From Ulvibacter antarcticus (GTDB lineage: Bacteria > Bacteroidota > Bacteroidia > Flavobacteriales > Flavobacteriaceae): 64,000 nucleotides of DNA. The position numbers and the translations under genes are program-made. The notes under the pieces were generated by a model. That model saw only the letters and a list, made by a program, of their open reading frames with translations, ran no database searches and was not told the origin of the DNA. The stretch lies in NCBI RefSeq assembly GCF_003688405.1, contig NZ_REFC01000012.1:248001-312000 (forward strand), in the 5' to 3' direction. Positions 1 to 9,109 of this stretch are shown here, piece by piece (positions within the stretch are counted from its first letter, which is position 1; every line of letters begins with the position of its first letter).

Positions 1-1463
1 TCTTCCAGTTTGTATTCCAATTGCGTGTAAAATCCTGTTTGATTTAGATCGATACCGCCATCATCTAAAAGGTAAGTTCCTTTGGAATCTGCCATATCCA
101 GCTGGTACTGTGCGCCCAAGGTTAAATAGAAACTACTCCAATTATTATTGTACTGTCCTTCTGCATTAAAACGTCTTGAGGCATCTTTGAATACGGCGCC
201 ACGTTGCAGTACAATTCCTTCACCCTCGCCTGTAGGAAACCATTGCTCTGTAAAAGAACGTTCTCGAGCCTCTTGCTCAGAAAAACCATTTTCTATAAAG
301 GATACATAATTTTGTGTTCGTTGATTCATGGCGTAAGTGTCTTCTGTGTTACTCCATGTATAGTAGGTGTTAGCGAAGAAATTCTTAGACACAAATTTTA
401 ATTGAGCTACATCTATGCTCCAATCTTTAATTTGGTTACGTCCAGCACTTGTAATACCAATGTTGTTTGTGTTACTGTGACCATAATATCCATTTATCTC
501 TGAGCCTTTAGTTGGCTTGTAGTATAATGATGCTCCATATTTTTGAGTATCAAAATCACGATCCAATTCAAGTTCCGGATAGCTCTTTGTACCCACATAT
601 ACTGTATCTGTATACTTATATTCTGTACCCTGAGATCTTTCAAAATGAAATTTATAGGCAAACTTGTCATCAATAACTTGTGCGTGTCTAAGTCTGGCAG
701 TGATTACACTTTGATTTCCAGCACCTATCGCAAAAGTTGTTCCTTCAGATTTTCTTGGATTTTTTGTGATAGTGCTAACGAGGCCGTTGTGTGCATTTGG
801 ACCATAGAGTGTTCCATTTGGACCAAGAAGAATTTCAACACGCTCAATATCATCCTTAGTTACGGTTGAAAAAGAGCCCATAGGCAATCCTGTTGCGATC
901 AAAGTAGAAAGTCTATCATCTGTGACTTGTAAATTTTTAGCATTAAAAGCAGAATTGAACCCTCTAATGTTTATTCCCGTTCCTAAGACTCCACTTCTTA
1001 CAAAATCAACTCCTTTTTGTCTGGCGGCCAATTCACCTACATTAAAACTTGGGAATTCTTCAATATCCCTTGCCGTAATCACATTTACAGTTGCCGGTAC
1101 ATCTGTAATTTTTTGTGGTTGTTTGTTCGCTGTTAAGATCACTTCATCTAAAATCGTATTAGATTCGTTCAATGAGCTATTCAATTGTGTCGTCTTACCT
1201 TCAAGTACCGAAATACTTTTGGTAGAAGTTTCGTGACCTACATAAGAGAAAGTAACATCATAAGTACCGACTTCTACGTTTTCGATTGTATAAGCGCCAT
1301 CAAAATCGGTCATGGTGCCCTTGTTCAAAAACTTAATAGATACAGTTGCACCAGATAAAGGTAAGCCGTTTACATCTGTAACTAATCCATTAATCGTTCC
1401 GGTCTCTTGTGCATTAGCTCCAAAAGTAGCAATAAGCATGAGTAATAAGAGTATTTTTTTCAT
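1..1463 (-). CDS. TonB-dependent receptor, N-terminal part (runs off the window)
   Basis: Outer-membrane receptor expected to import a ligand with energy from TonB/ExbBD. About 487 residues are readable from an ATG at 1463 and the frame is still open at position 1, so the C-terminal barrel is missing. A signal peptide ends in the A-N-A-Q pattern near residue 19. A carboxypeptidase-regulatory-like beta-sandwich follows (about 20-105), typical of Bacteroidetes receptors, then a plug domain with the pattern VPATVNVIT and, further on, NIRGFNSAFN and VEILLGPNGTLYG. The barrel begins after about residue 240. It lies 158 bases downstream of, and on the same strand as, the symporter/ligase/hydrolase operon and may be its receptor. 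A weak dyad at 1541-1570 in the gap is a poor terminator candidate. No SusD-like partner is visible, so a siderophore, cofactor or peptide-type ligand is as likely as a glycan. The family is certain; the ligand is unknown. Confidence 0.93.
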   Translation of the reverse strand, partial: MKKILLLLMLIATFGANAQETGTINGLVTDVNGLPLSGATVSIKFLNKGTMTDFDGAYTIENVEVGTYDVTFSYVGHETSTKSISVLEGKTTQLNSSLNESNTILDEVILTANKQPQKITDVPATVNVITARDIEEFPSFNVGELAARQKGVDFVRSGVLGTGINIRGFNSAFNAKNLQVTDDRLSTLIATGLPMGSFSTVTKDDIERVEILLGPNGTLYGPNAHNGLVSTITKNPRKSEGTTFAIGAGNQSVITARLRHAQVIDDKFAYKFHFERSQGTEYKYTDTVYVGTKSYPELELDRDFDTQKYGASLYYKPTKGSEINGYYGHSNTNNIGITSAGRNQIKDWSIDVAQLKFVSKNFFANTYYTWSNTEDTYAMNQRTQNYVSFIENGFSEQEARERSFTEQWFPTGEGEGIVLQRGAVFKDASRRFNAEGQYNNNWSSFYLTLGAQYQLDMADSKGTYLLDDGGIDLNQTGFYTQLEYKLE

Positions 1464-1621
1464 ATAGCGAAAGTGTTGATTGAGTTTGTTTAGATGGCAA
1501 TCTATTATGAAAAAGCAAACATTACGTGGTCAAAACAAAAGGATATAAGTATGACTTTTACGGCATATCCCGTGCTAATTGGCAACTAACTTATTGATAT
1601 TTAAGACATGTACTTGAATTA

Positions 1622-3037
1622 TTAGATATGTGACTTTAGTTTCAAAAATGCTTCAGGTAAGTTTTTTGAAAGGCGATCGATGACTTTAATCATCAACTGT
1701 TTTTGATTTGTAGTAGGATGAACGTCTATAAGTGGTGCTTTTATTTCATTCAATAAACGTTTTGAATTTATTTTACCTTCCATATATCTAGCCAATGATA
1801 TGCTCCAGGCAATATTTGGGACGTAATTATTTTGTTTCTGTCGCTCACCTTCCTTTTTAATAAGGTCGAATTTGGTGGAAAGTTTGAGCACTTCTTCATA
1901 TTTCTCTTGTACGATTAGTGTACTAATATAAGAGGTGAAAAAATGGTGCCAACGGTGTTTTAAAACCTCGTTTTTATATTTTCTTAAAAAGGTTTTAGCA
2001 GTGGCTTCCGCAAGACTATTTTTTTGAAGTTCAGAAAGCACACGAATTTGATATGAACTGTATCCAATTTTTTGATGATAATTATGAGTTTCTCTATATA
2101 AATCAGTATGCTTTTCTAACAATGAAAATGCTTTTTCAGGCTTATTATTTCGCAATAAGATTGCAACTAAATTATTCAAATACATTAAAGTGTCATTGTT
2201 GTTTTGCCGAATAGAGAGATAGCCATAAAACTCGGCTTCCTTAAACTCATCTTGTTTAGAATGTAGCAGCACCCGACTTGCATAATAATTAGATAATAGC
2301 CGTCTTGAGTACATCTCTCCTAAACTGAAATAAATATCAATTTGATTAAACAACAGTTTTAATTTGTCATTTTCATCGTAGTTGGAGTACATAAACGCAA
2401 GTAAAATAAACGCCTGATATCTGTTCTTTCCACTTATTGAAGCTTCGTTAAACACCTCTAATAGCCAATTTTCTAAATATTTTGTATCGTTGTTGTTGAG
2501 TGTATATTGGTCGGTGATTTCAGCGGTGGCTGAATAAAGTTTCTCAGTAATTTCTCTGGCTTTAATGTAGGAGGCTTTATTTTCTAGAATAAAACCAGCC
2601 ACAATCTGATGATCTTTATAGCGCATTCTAACTAATAAATACGATTTATACTCCTTAGCAAGATCGTATAAACTTTGAAAGCTAAAATCAATGTTTTTAT
2701 AGGATGAAATATAATTTAGAAATTCTTTTTCTTCTTTTGACGAGATCGCATCGGTTAGTATCTTTTTGTTCAAAGACATAATCCAACCAATAGTTGCGTC
2801 TACATCGATGCTTAGCAATTTCTTATTAATCCAATCTTTAATATAGGAGTATTTCCTCTTATCAATATCTGCATCAAAGTCCCTAAAAATGTTTTGAGAT
2901 AAGGCATTTTCAATTACTAGTTTAATAATTTGAAGCTTTTCCTCATCTACAAACTGAAATTGAGTTTCAAGATATTTAGCTTCGTTTGGTAAAATGGTTT
3001 TGCTGAATGCTGTAAATTTTTTTAACTTCATTTTCAT
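1622..3037 (-). CDS. Helical-repeat (TPR-like) protein of unknown function
   Basis: A 471-residue, Lys- and Leu-rich, probably all-helical protein with no signal peptide and no transmembrane segment, so probably cytoplasmic. From about residue 190 onward, helix pairs of TPR-like spacing recur (for example around NNLVAILLRNNKPEKAFSLL and in the segments near 340-400), but individual repeats are degenerate. I recognise no catalytic motif. The start is fixed by translational coupling: its ATG shares four bases (ATGA) with the stop of the alpha/beta hydrolase upstream. As the last gene of the overlapping operon, it may be a scaffold or a regulator of the uptake genes. A solenoid regulator without an obvious DNA-binding domain is the most I would claim. 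Confidence 0.8.
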   Translation of the reverse strand: MKMKLKKFTAFSKTILPNEAKYLETQFQFVDEEKLQIIKLVIENALSQNIFRDFDADIDKRKYSYIKDWINKKLLSIDVDATIGWIMSLNKKILTDAISSKEEKEFLNYISSYKNIDFSFQSLYDLAKEYKSYLLVRMRYKDHQIVAGFILENKASYIKAREITEKLYSATAEITDQYTLNNNDTKYLENWLLEVFNEASISGKNRYQAFILLAFMYSNYDENDKLKLLFNQIDIYFSLGEMYSRRLLSNYYASRVLLHSKQDEFKEAEFYGYLSIRQNNNDTLMYLNNLVAILLRNNKPEKAFSLLEKHTDLYRETHNYHQKIGYSSYQIRVLSELQKNSLAEATAKTFLRKYKNEVLKHRWHHFFTSYISTLIVQEKYEEVLKLSTKFDLIKKEGERQKQNNYVPNIAWSISLARYMEGKINSKRLLNEIKAPLIDVHPTTNQKQLMIKVIDRLSKNLPEAFLKLKSHI

Positions 3038-3978
3038 TTATCATCAACAAATTGCTTTATAAGTATATTGGTTTCGTTCGGTTTTTCAAACTGAACGAAG
3101 TGTCCTGCATCTTCAATAAATTTTAAACACACCTTATTAATTTTCTCTATGGCAATGTTTCCTACATCTTTAGTAGTTATTGTAGGATTAAAATACCTAT
3201 TTGGTATGAGTAGATCCTTGCCTCCAAATATCACTAAGGTTTTTTGAGAGATAGCTTTTAAATCATCATAAACCGAGTCATCAAGCATACCGTAAACACT
3301 ACTTACAATGGCGTAACAGTGAGCATCGAAATCTGAGGCTACTTTAATCCTTTTTCTATCATCTATCATTTTAGTGACCTCAAATGGTTGTACGTGAAAA
3401 TTGAGCGCGTAGTTCTTTTCAATTTGTTCATCTGATGTGTTTTTAACCAATTCTGAAGTAAAAAAGGATTTCATTAAAACTACATTTGTTTCTGAAAACT
3501 GTTCCAAACCTGCCGGAGCAATTAGGATAAGTTTCTCAATTTCATTAGGAAAGGTGCTTACAAATTTAATGCTTGCTTGTCCACCCATAGAATGACCGAT
3601 AAGGACAATATTTTTTAACTCTAATTTTTCAATGAATTGATGTAGAATTTCTGAAAAGTATGAAGGGGTATAATCTACATCAGGTTTTGATGATCTGCCA
3701 TATCCAGGTAAGTCCAGAGCAATGCATGTATAGTCCTTTCGTAGAATTTCGATGTTCTTTGACCAGGCATCGGAATTACTACTAAGACCATGTACAAACA
3801 ACAGTGTTTTTTCACCGGAACCCTCTTTTATATAGCTTATTTCTAAATCGTCTAAGGTTGTCGTAGACGATGTAAAACTATATGCTGAAAGTAAATCTTT
3901 CATAGGTTTGTTTGGATTTTGTGAATATACAGAAGCATTTATTAGGGAGAAGAAAAGCAAGTAGTAAATTAGTTTCAT
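3034..3978 (-). CDS. Exported alpha/beta-fold hydrolase
   Basis: A 314-residue alpha/beta hydrolase with a signal peptide (hydrophobic core ending ASVYSQ near residue 20), so it acts in the periplasm or outside. The triad is visible: nucleophile Ser130 in GHSMGG, acid Asp255 in FGGKDLLIP, and base His293 in AGHFVQFEKP. The oxyanion-hole HG lies at about residues 63-64. This arrangement is typical of esterases, lactonases and C-C hydrolases. The gene overlaps the CoA-ligase-like gene upstream and the helical protein downstream by four bases each, so its product probably feeds the same pathway, for example by releasing a carboxylic acid from an ester before the symporter carries it in. That pathway role is inference; the substrate is unknown. 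Confidence 0.9.
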   Translation of the reverse strand: MKLIYYLLFFSLINASVYSQNPNKPMKDLLSAYSFTSSTTTLDDLEISYIKEGSGEKTLLFVHGLSSNSDAWSKNIEILRKDYTCIALDLPGYGRSSKPDVDYTPSYFSEILHQFIEKLELKNIVLIGHSMGGQASIKFVSTFPNEIEKLILIAPAGLEQFSETNVVLMKSFFTSELVKNTSDEQIEKNYALNFHVQPFEVTKMIDDRKRIKVASDFDAHCYAIVSSVYGMLDDSVYDDLKAISQKTLVIFGGKDLLIPNRYFNPTITTKDVGNIAIEKINKVCLKFIEDAGHFVQFEKPNETNILIKQFVDDK

Positions 3979-5480
3979 TGAGCTGATTTAATTTCGTTAA
4001 AATAGTAATAGAGTTTCTTTCTGGAAACTTTTCCGAGGCTAGTAAGAGGAATTTCATCTAAAACAAATATGTATTTTGGGTGTTTGAACGCCACAAGCTT
4101 GGACTTTAAATACTCTCGAATTTGTACTACCGAAAGATCTTCATTCGTTGATGTCACAAAGGCAATACCACATTGTCCCCATTTTTCATCCTTCGCGCTT
4201 AAGACCACAGCTTTGCTAATCTCTTCATTCTCTTCAAGAATGGCTTCTACTTCTTGCGGGTAGATATTTTCTCCCCCAGAAATATACATATCGTTTTTAC
4301 GGCCTTTGATATACATAAATCCTTCGTTATCACTAAAAGCGAAATCACCGGTAGATAGCCAGCCTTTCTTTATTTTATTACTTGTTCTAACCGAATCGTT
4401 CCAATATCCAGGCGTCACGATATCACCTTTAATACACAACTCCCCTACTTCATATGGATTTACTTTATCTCCTTTTTTATTTACAATTTTTACGTTCAAA
4501 TAAAAGTTAGGTTTTCCTATGGAATTAGGTTTTAGCTGTGCCATATTATGATGTAATGAAGTGATGCTTGGTCCTGCCTCTGTTAACCCATAACCCGGTC
4601 TTATGTAAATATTTTTTTCTTGTTTCCAATAGTTGACTAATTCTGAAGGCACTCTTTCTCCACCAGAAATAATGTAACGCAATTTTTTTAGGTTCACATC
4701 TTTAAATACGGGTGCTTTTTGCATCATCAAAAGCATAGTAGGCAAAGCCATGAACAAAGTTGTTTTATTCAACTCCAACAAACACAATACTTTTTCAGCA
4801 TCGAACTTTTCCAATATGCCGATATGCGCTCCTTTGTGCAATAATGGTGTTACAAAAATATTCCAACCAGAAGTATGATAAGGTGGTAGTATGTTTACTG
4901 TAGAATCCCTAAAAGTAATTCCAAGTTGCATGGATGTGTTTAAACTGTTCCAAAACAACATTTTATTAGTATATATAACCCCTTTTGGTGCCCCCGTGGT
5001 CCCTGAAGTATAAAAAATAAAAAGTGGGTTTTCAGCTTTGATTTGAAAGCTTTTCTCAGGAAAATTATTAGCCTGTCTGTAATACTTGGATAAGCTATTA
5101 AATTCAACTTTTTCTAAGGCTGGAAATACTAAATGCTCTACTTTATCTAAATGATTTTCAGAATAAATAAGTATTCTTGGTGTGCAATCTAAAATGAGTT
5201 TCGATATTTCCGATAAAGAAAGTCGATAGTTCAAAGGAACTATAATAATACCCATCCGCTGACAAGCCACGAAAAGCACCATATATTCTAAACCGTGTTC
5301 AGCTAAAACAGCTATTCTGTCGCCTTCTTCCAGTTGCATTTCTGCAAATTTGGTTGTTAACCGATTGGCGTAAAAATTTAATTCTCGATACGAGTAGCTT
5401 TCATTGGCGTCGTATGAAGTAATGGCAATATTCTCTGGCGTATAATCCGCCCATTTAGCTGTCCAATCTAATGTGTCCAC
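3975..5480 (-). CDS. Acyl-CoA synthetase / AMP-dependent carboxylate ligase
   Basis: A 501-residue adenylate-forming enzyme (ANL superfamily) that activates a carboxylate with ATP, normally to its CoA thioester. The P-loop-like A3 motif FYTSGTTGAPKGV lies at about residues 156-168. Further motifs are PGYGLTEAGPS (A5-like), GELCIKGDIVTPGYW, the A7 motif WLSTGDFAF, the hinge region GRKNDMYISGGENIYPQEVE, and the A10 lysine in SLGKVSRKKL near the C-terminus. The length is normal. The start is a GTG lying 26 bases inside the end of the symporter gene, which implies translational coupling. Together with the symporter and the exported hydrolase it suggests import and activation of a medium-size or aromatic carboxylic acid. 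The acid cannot be read from the sequence. Confidence 0.93.
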   Translation of the reverse strand: MDTLDWTAKWADYTPENIAITSYDANESYSYRELNFYANRLTTKFAEMQLEEGDRIAVLAEHGLEYMVLFVACQRMGIIIVPLNYRLSLSEISKLILDCTPRILIYSENHLDKVEHLVFPALEKVEFNSLSKYYRQANNFPEKSFQIKAENPLFIFYTSGTTGAPKGVIYTNKMLFWNSLNTSMQLGITFRDSTVNILPPYHTSGWNIFVTPLLHKGAHIGILEKFDAEKVLCLLELNKTTLFMALPTMLLMMQKAPVFKDVNLKKLRYIISGGERVPSELVNYWKQEKNIYIRPGYGLTEAGPSITSLHHNMAQLKPNSIGKPNFYLNVKIVNKKGDKVNPYEVGELCIKGDIVTPGYWNDSVRTSNKIKKGWLSTGDFAFSDNEGFMYIKGRKNDMYISGGENIYPQEVEAILEENEEISKAVVLSAKDEKWGQCGIAFVTSTNEDLSVVQIREYLKSKLVAFKHPKYIFVLDEIPLTSLGKVSRKKLYYYFNEIKSAQ

Positions 5481-6963
5481 GTTGTTTTTTTTCGTCTAAT
5501 TTATAAAATACATATCCGACTATTAATGATGTTACAATTCCTATCGCTGCTGAAACCCCCGGATTGTTTACCGGCTCCTGCATATAAGGTGTTATTCGTC
5601 CATAATATATACCAAAATGTACTACGATAGCCGTGATGCTTGCAGTAAAAACCGCTCTTGTGGAAACATTCTTTAAAAATGTCCCGAAAAGCACAGGGAC
5701 AAAAGCTGCTGCAAAATATGCATATACCCCATTTTGAGCGAAAATAGCAACACTGATGTCAGGATTTTTAATCTGATTCCAACTTAACAAAAAACTAACA
5801 AATCCTAATGCGATAATCACCACTTTATTTATTGAAATTGTTTTATCCGCAAATTTACCTTTAAATAATGGGTTGATAATATCTGAGGTTATGGTAATTG
5901 ATAAGGACTGTATAAGACTTTCCAATGTCGATAATCCTGCCGAAATTAATCCAACCACTATAATTAAACCAACACCCACAGAGAATTTAGAAACCACATA
6001 AGTGGGTATAATCTCGTCCATTTTTAAGGCTACTCCATTCACCATAAAATCCGGAAAACTAATTCGTGCATATAATCCGACAATGACCACTAAAAAGAAA
6101 ATGATCATAAACGAAATACCGCTGAATAAATAAGTGTTTATTTTACCTTGGTCTTTTAGTAATAAAGACTTGGTGATGATGTGAGGCTGACAAACAATGG
6201 CAACGCCAATAACGATTTGTGTTGCAATTATTTCAAAGTAATCTCGAAATAAAAAGCTGGTGGGATTGGTGGGTTTCGATAAATTCGGGTCAATGGCGTT
6301 CAGTTTTTCAAAAAACCCAGTTATGCCATCCGTAAAATATTCAGCTCCTGATCCAATTAAAATTATAGCCACAATAAACATTATAATTGCCTGAATAGTA
6401 TTGGTATAAACCATGGAATTTGCACCACCAAACATCATGTATCCAAACACAAATACGGTGATACCCATAAGTACATAAAACGGATCTGCATTAAGTGACT
6501 TGGATATAACTTGGGTAAGTCCAACATTAATCAACACTATAAATGTTATTAGTAAAAGTGCGATAACAGCGAAGAAAAAGGCATAGTTTTTACTCTGATA
6601 GCGTTTGCCAATCCATTGAGCCATGGTGGTTGCTTTTACGGCTTTCCCTTGTTTTGCAAATCCTTTGGTAAATACAATCAACGAAATAAATGCAGCAATG
6701 GGTAACACCAAGGCAAACGAAATAACCCCAGAAACACCATAAAGAGCGATAAATCCCGGATTTATTATAAATGTTGCAGCACTAGTCATGGAAGCCGCTA
6801 ATGATAATCCTACAACCCACGCAGGAAAACCAATATTACCAACCGCGTAATCTTCCAGATTTTTGTTTTTTCTGGCGCCTCTTATAACGAAAAATAGGAT
6901 GACTCCTGCATAAACGACCAATAAAATCCACATGTAAGTAACTAAGGTATCTGATGCAATCAT
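5455..6963 (-). CDS. Sodium:solute symporter (SSS family)
   Basis: An integral inner-membrane transporter of the SSS family that couples solute uptake to the sodium gradient. I start it at the ATG at 6963, giving 502 residues and an N-terminus that enters the first membrane helix at once. A TTG eight codons upstream is also in frame but adds nothing. About 13 membrane helices can be drawn. The Na-site region of the first core helix (SLAASMTSAATFI) and the helix with VGLISAGLSTLESLIQSLS are characteristic of the family. It heads an operon in which every downstream gene overlaps its neighbour. Pairing with a CoA-ligase argues for a carboxylate substrate rather than sugar or proline; this is inference from context. 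Confidence 0.92.
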   Translation of the reverse strand: MIASDTLVTYMWILLVVYAGVILFFVIRGARKNKNLEDYAVGNIGFPAWVVGLSLAASMTSAATFIINPGFIALYGVSGVISFALVLPIAAFISLIVFTKGFAKQGKAVKATTMAQWIGKRYQSKNYAFFFAVIALLLITFIVLINVGLTQVISKSLNADPFYVLMGITVFVFGYMMFGGANSMVYTNTIQAIIMFIVAIILIGSGAEYFTDGITGFFEKLNAIDPNLSKPTNPTSFLFRDYFEIIATQIVIGVAIVCQPHIITKSLLLKDQGKINTYLFSGISFMIIFFLVVIVGLYARISFPDFMVNGVALKMDEIIPTYVVSKFSVGVGLIIVVGLISAGLSTLESLIQSLSITITSDIINPLFKGKFADKTISINKVVIIALGFVSFLLSWNQIKNPDISVAIFAQNGVYAYFAAAFVPVLFGTFLKNVSTRAVFTASITAIVVHFGIYYGRITPYMQEPVNNPGVSAAIGIVTSLIVGYVFYKLDEKKQRGHIRLDS

Positions 6964-7373
6964 TTGAATTAGGATGTTTAAAAGCAAATAACAAACTTTA
7001 AGTTAGTTTAGTTTTGTCTTTTTGAATTTCATTAGGTGTGACTTTTAGTAAAAAGTGAGACTTAATTTTAAATAGCGTAAACATAATGTAATTAATCATG
7101 TATATGACTTTTATATTATTGAATCTTTAGAGAGTAATATTATTTGTTTTTGACATGAAGGATGCTCATATAAATGCAGCATGTTTCAGAAGCAATTAAA
7201 TGTAAAAAATATCATTATTTTCAATGAGGTTTTAGGTAGGTCGCTGTAAAAATTATTACTTCAAATTGTAACCTATTTAATTTCTTTACGGTAAACCCTT
7301 ATGAAGAAACCAAAAAAAAGAATCACCTGCTATTGAAACAGGTGATTCTTTTAATTGATAAATAGTTTGCTTT
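6964..7373. other. Intergenic region holding a terminator and an unrecognised promoter
   Basis: AT-rich gap between the symporter operon, transcribed leftward from here, and the dehydrogenase remnant. It must hold the operon promoter, but I could not find an exact TAnnTTTG/TTG pair on the minus strand. The only clear structure is the hairpin at 7316-7352. I see no open frame with coding character. Confidence 0.6.
7316..7352. terminator. Intrinsic terminator, 14-bp perfect stem
   Basis: The arms AAAAGAATCACCTG (7316-7329) and CAGGTGATTCTTTT (7339-7352) pair perfectly around a 9-base loop. On the minus strand the stem runs into eight T residues, so it suits the dehydrogenase remnant ending at 7374; on the plus strand it also ends in TTTT, so it could work in both directions. 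Confidence 0.85.
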
Positions 7374-7982
7374 CTAACTTTTAAGCGATTTCATATCAAT
7401 TACGAAACGATATTTTACATCACTGTTTAACATACGTTCATAGGCTTTATTAATATCTTGAATTTTAATAACCTCTACATCTGAAGTGATATTATGTTTT
7501 GCACAAAAATTTAATAATTCCTGAGTTTCTGCAATTCCACCAATAAGTGATCCCGCCACAGACTTACGCCCCATTATTAGAGGTACTGTTACAAGCATTG
7601 GATCTAAGGGGCCTAAATAGCCTACAACAACCAATGTGCCGTTTGTGTTTAATGTGCCAACGTAGGGATTCAAATCATGTGCATAAGGCACAGTATCGAT
7701 AATGAGATCAAAACGTCCCATCGCTTTTTCCATTTGAGCTTCATCGGTCGAAATAATAACTTCATTGGCTCCTAAGGCTTTAGCGTCTTTAATTTTATTA
7801 GTAGATCTTGAAAATAAAGTAACATGAGCACCAAGCGCATGTGCCAACTTGATAGCCATATGGCCTAATCCGCCGAGACCTACGACGGCGACTTTACTTC
7901 CTTTAGTAACTTTCCAGTGTCTTAAAGGCGACCAGGTTGTAATTCCCGCACATAAAACAGGTGCAATCCCTTGAAGACACAA
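7374..7982 (-). pseudogene. Zinc-type alcohol dehydrogenase, C-terminal fragment only
   Basis: About 200 residues matching the second half of a cinnamyl-alcohol-dehydrogenase-type NADP-dependent medium-chain dehydrogenase. The segment begins at the inter-domain helix (APVLCAGITTWSPL), includes the Rossmann dinucleotide motif VVGLGGLGHMAIKLA and the typical C-terminal return to the catalytic domain (KYRFVIDM). Full-length members have about 350 residues; the N-terminal 140-150, with the first catalytic zinc ligands and the structural zinc lobe, are absent. The only available start is a TTG inside the conserved region, and the frame upstream reads non-homologous residues back to a stop near 8051. 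This is therefore most likely a dead remnant cut by a deletion whose junction is near 7980. Confidence 0.8.
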
Positions 7983-8069
7983 TTCCTTGTTATTGTGATC
8001 TTTACGAATAGTGCGGAATGGCTTATGAAAGAAATTATTGAAGCTCTTTTAGCGCAAATTGGGAGATAA
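7983..8069 (+). pseudogene. Possible C-terminal tail of a serine hydrolase (beta-lactamase-like)
   Basis: On the plus strand, opposite the region just upstream of the dehydrogenase fragment, a short open frame reads FLVIVIFTNSAEWLMKEII and continues about nine residues to a TAA at 8067-8069. The pattern of a hydrophobic strand, then TNS, then an amphipathic helix resembles the last strand and helix of class-C beta-lactamase/serine-hydrolase proteins. It is too short to be certain. If correct, both this gene and the dehydrogenase lost their 5' halves at the same junction. Confidence 0.35.
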
Positions 8070-8133
8070 AATAGTCGCTTGTAACTTCTACATATTATCA
8101 CTAAAAAACAAAGACAAAACTGCTTCAGTTAGA

Positions 8134-9003
8134 TTAATCTTTATCATCACAATTTACGATAAAAAGACTCTTGTCTAAAACTACAATGCCTTCCGAAGAT
8201 AAAAATGTAGCATCTATTCGTGTAAAAGGTACTAAGTCGGCTTTCGTTGGATTTTCATAATACGGAAAAAACTCATTACCATACTCCAACAATTTCGGTA
8301 AGATTTCGGTCTTAGTATATTCCTGGATATATAACAGGTCTTCTTCTCCTATGTCCTTGTAGTCAATACTTTTTTTGACTTTACCCTGGTTTTCAATATC
8401 CATGATTCCGTCTTTATAAACAGCATTAAAGGAACCCGCTCGAGAATATTCGCTAGAGAGTCCAACTAAAATAAAGTCATTATAAGCCTCTTTTATTCTG
8501 AAACTATAGAATTCCGGTGAATTGGATATTTCGCCCTCATGATAGTAATTTAAATTTGGTGCGTAAGCGTCTAAAATGTTAATCGTTTCATGTTGTTTAT
8601 AGATATAGGGATAACTGAAACAGTTTGCTCCTTTATTGAAAATAGGTGAGAAGGCACCGACTGAATCAGAATTAAAGCGTATCGCCAGTTCTTTATTAGC
8701 ATCCACAGACATATTAACCATTACGGTATCCTGAAGATTGGTATTGTGACGCCCATAAAGAACAAATTTGGGCTCTACATGGTAGGTAAATTTGTATTTA
8801 TTGTCTTTAAGTTCCCAAGTGCCTTTGCGCATCCCTCCGAAATAGCTCACAACAAAAGTATTGTTGGGCATAACAATCATGTTTGTACCACCTTCCGGAT
8901 TACCGCTACTCATATAATAAGAACCTGTAATATCGTTCTCATTGTTTTGTGAAAGACAGCCTATGCTGAAGCAGAAAACTAAAAAGAAGATGAAGTTTTT
9001 CAT
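8134..9003 (-). CDS. Lipoprotein of unknown function
   Basis: A 289-residue protein started here at the ATG at 9003, because it opens a classic lipoprotein signal, MKNFIFFLVFCFSIGC, with the lipobox cysteine at residue 16; a longer in-frame start 22 codons upstream would bury that signal. The mature protein is rich in Tyr, Asn and beta-prone segments. Its N-terminal 70 residues (GSYYMSSGNPEGGTNMIVMP, then a GTWELKDNKYKF stretch) resemble a small lipocalin-like beta-sheet module. There are no catalytic motifs. It is probably anchored in the envelope. It stands alone between the deletion scar and the helicase gene, and I do not recognise the family. Confidence 0.8.
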   Translation of the reverse strand: MKNFIFFLVFCFSIGCLSQNNENDITGSYYMSSGNPEGGTNMIVMPNNTFVVSYFGGMRKGTWELKDNKYKFTYHVEPKFVLYGRHNTNLQDTVMVNMSVDANKELAIRFNSDSVGAFSPIFNKGANCFSYPYIYKQHETINILDAYAPNLNYYHEGEISNSPEFYSFRIKEAYNDFILVGLSSEYSRAGSFNAVYKDGIMDIENQGKVKKSIDYKDIGEEDLLYIQEYTKTEILPKLLEYGNEFFPYYENPTKADLVPFTRIDATFLSSEGIVVLDKSLFIVNCDDKD

Positions 9004-9109
9004 AGAAATTATCTTATTCAATCTATTGACATTGCTAAAAATGGAACCACTTAATGGGACTTTTACCAAATAGATCTAATGTACATCTTTTCTACTAACC
9101 TCTATATTT

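Noticed and set aside
204-1236. Three plus-strand open frames (204-401, 543-869, 922-1236) near the left edge
   Set aside because: They are opposite the TonB receptor, whose minus-strand reading carries all conserved motifs.
1541-1570. GGATAT/ATATCC dyad between the helical protein and the TonB gene as a terminator
   Set aside because: Only six AT-rich pairs with an 18-base loop; too weak, although a T-rich stretch follows on the minus strand.
6964-6987. TTG start of the symporter eight codons upstream
   Set aside because: The ATG at 6963 starts directly before the first membrane helix and needs no rare start.
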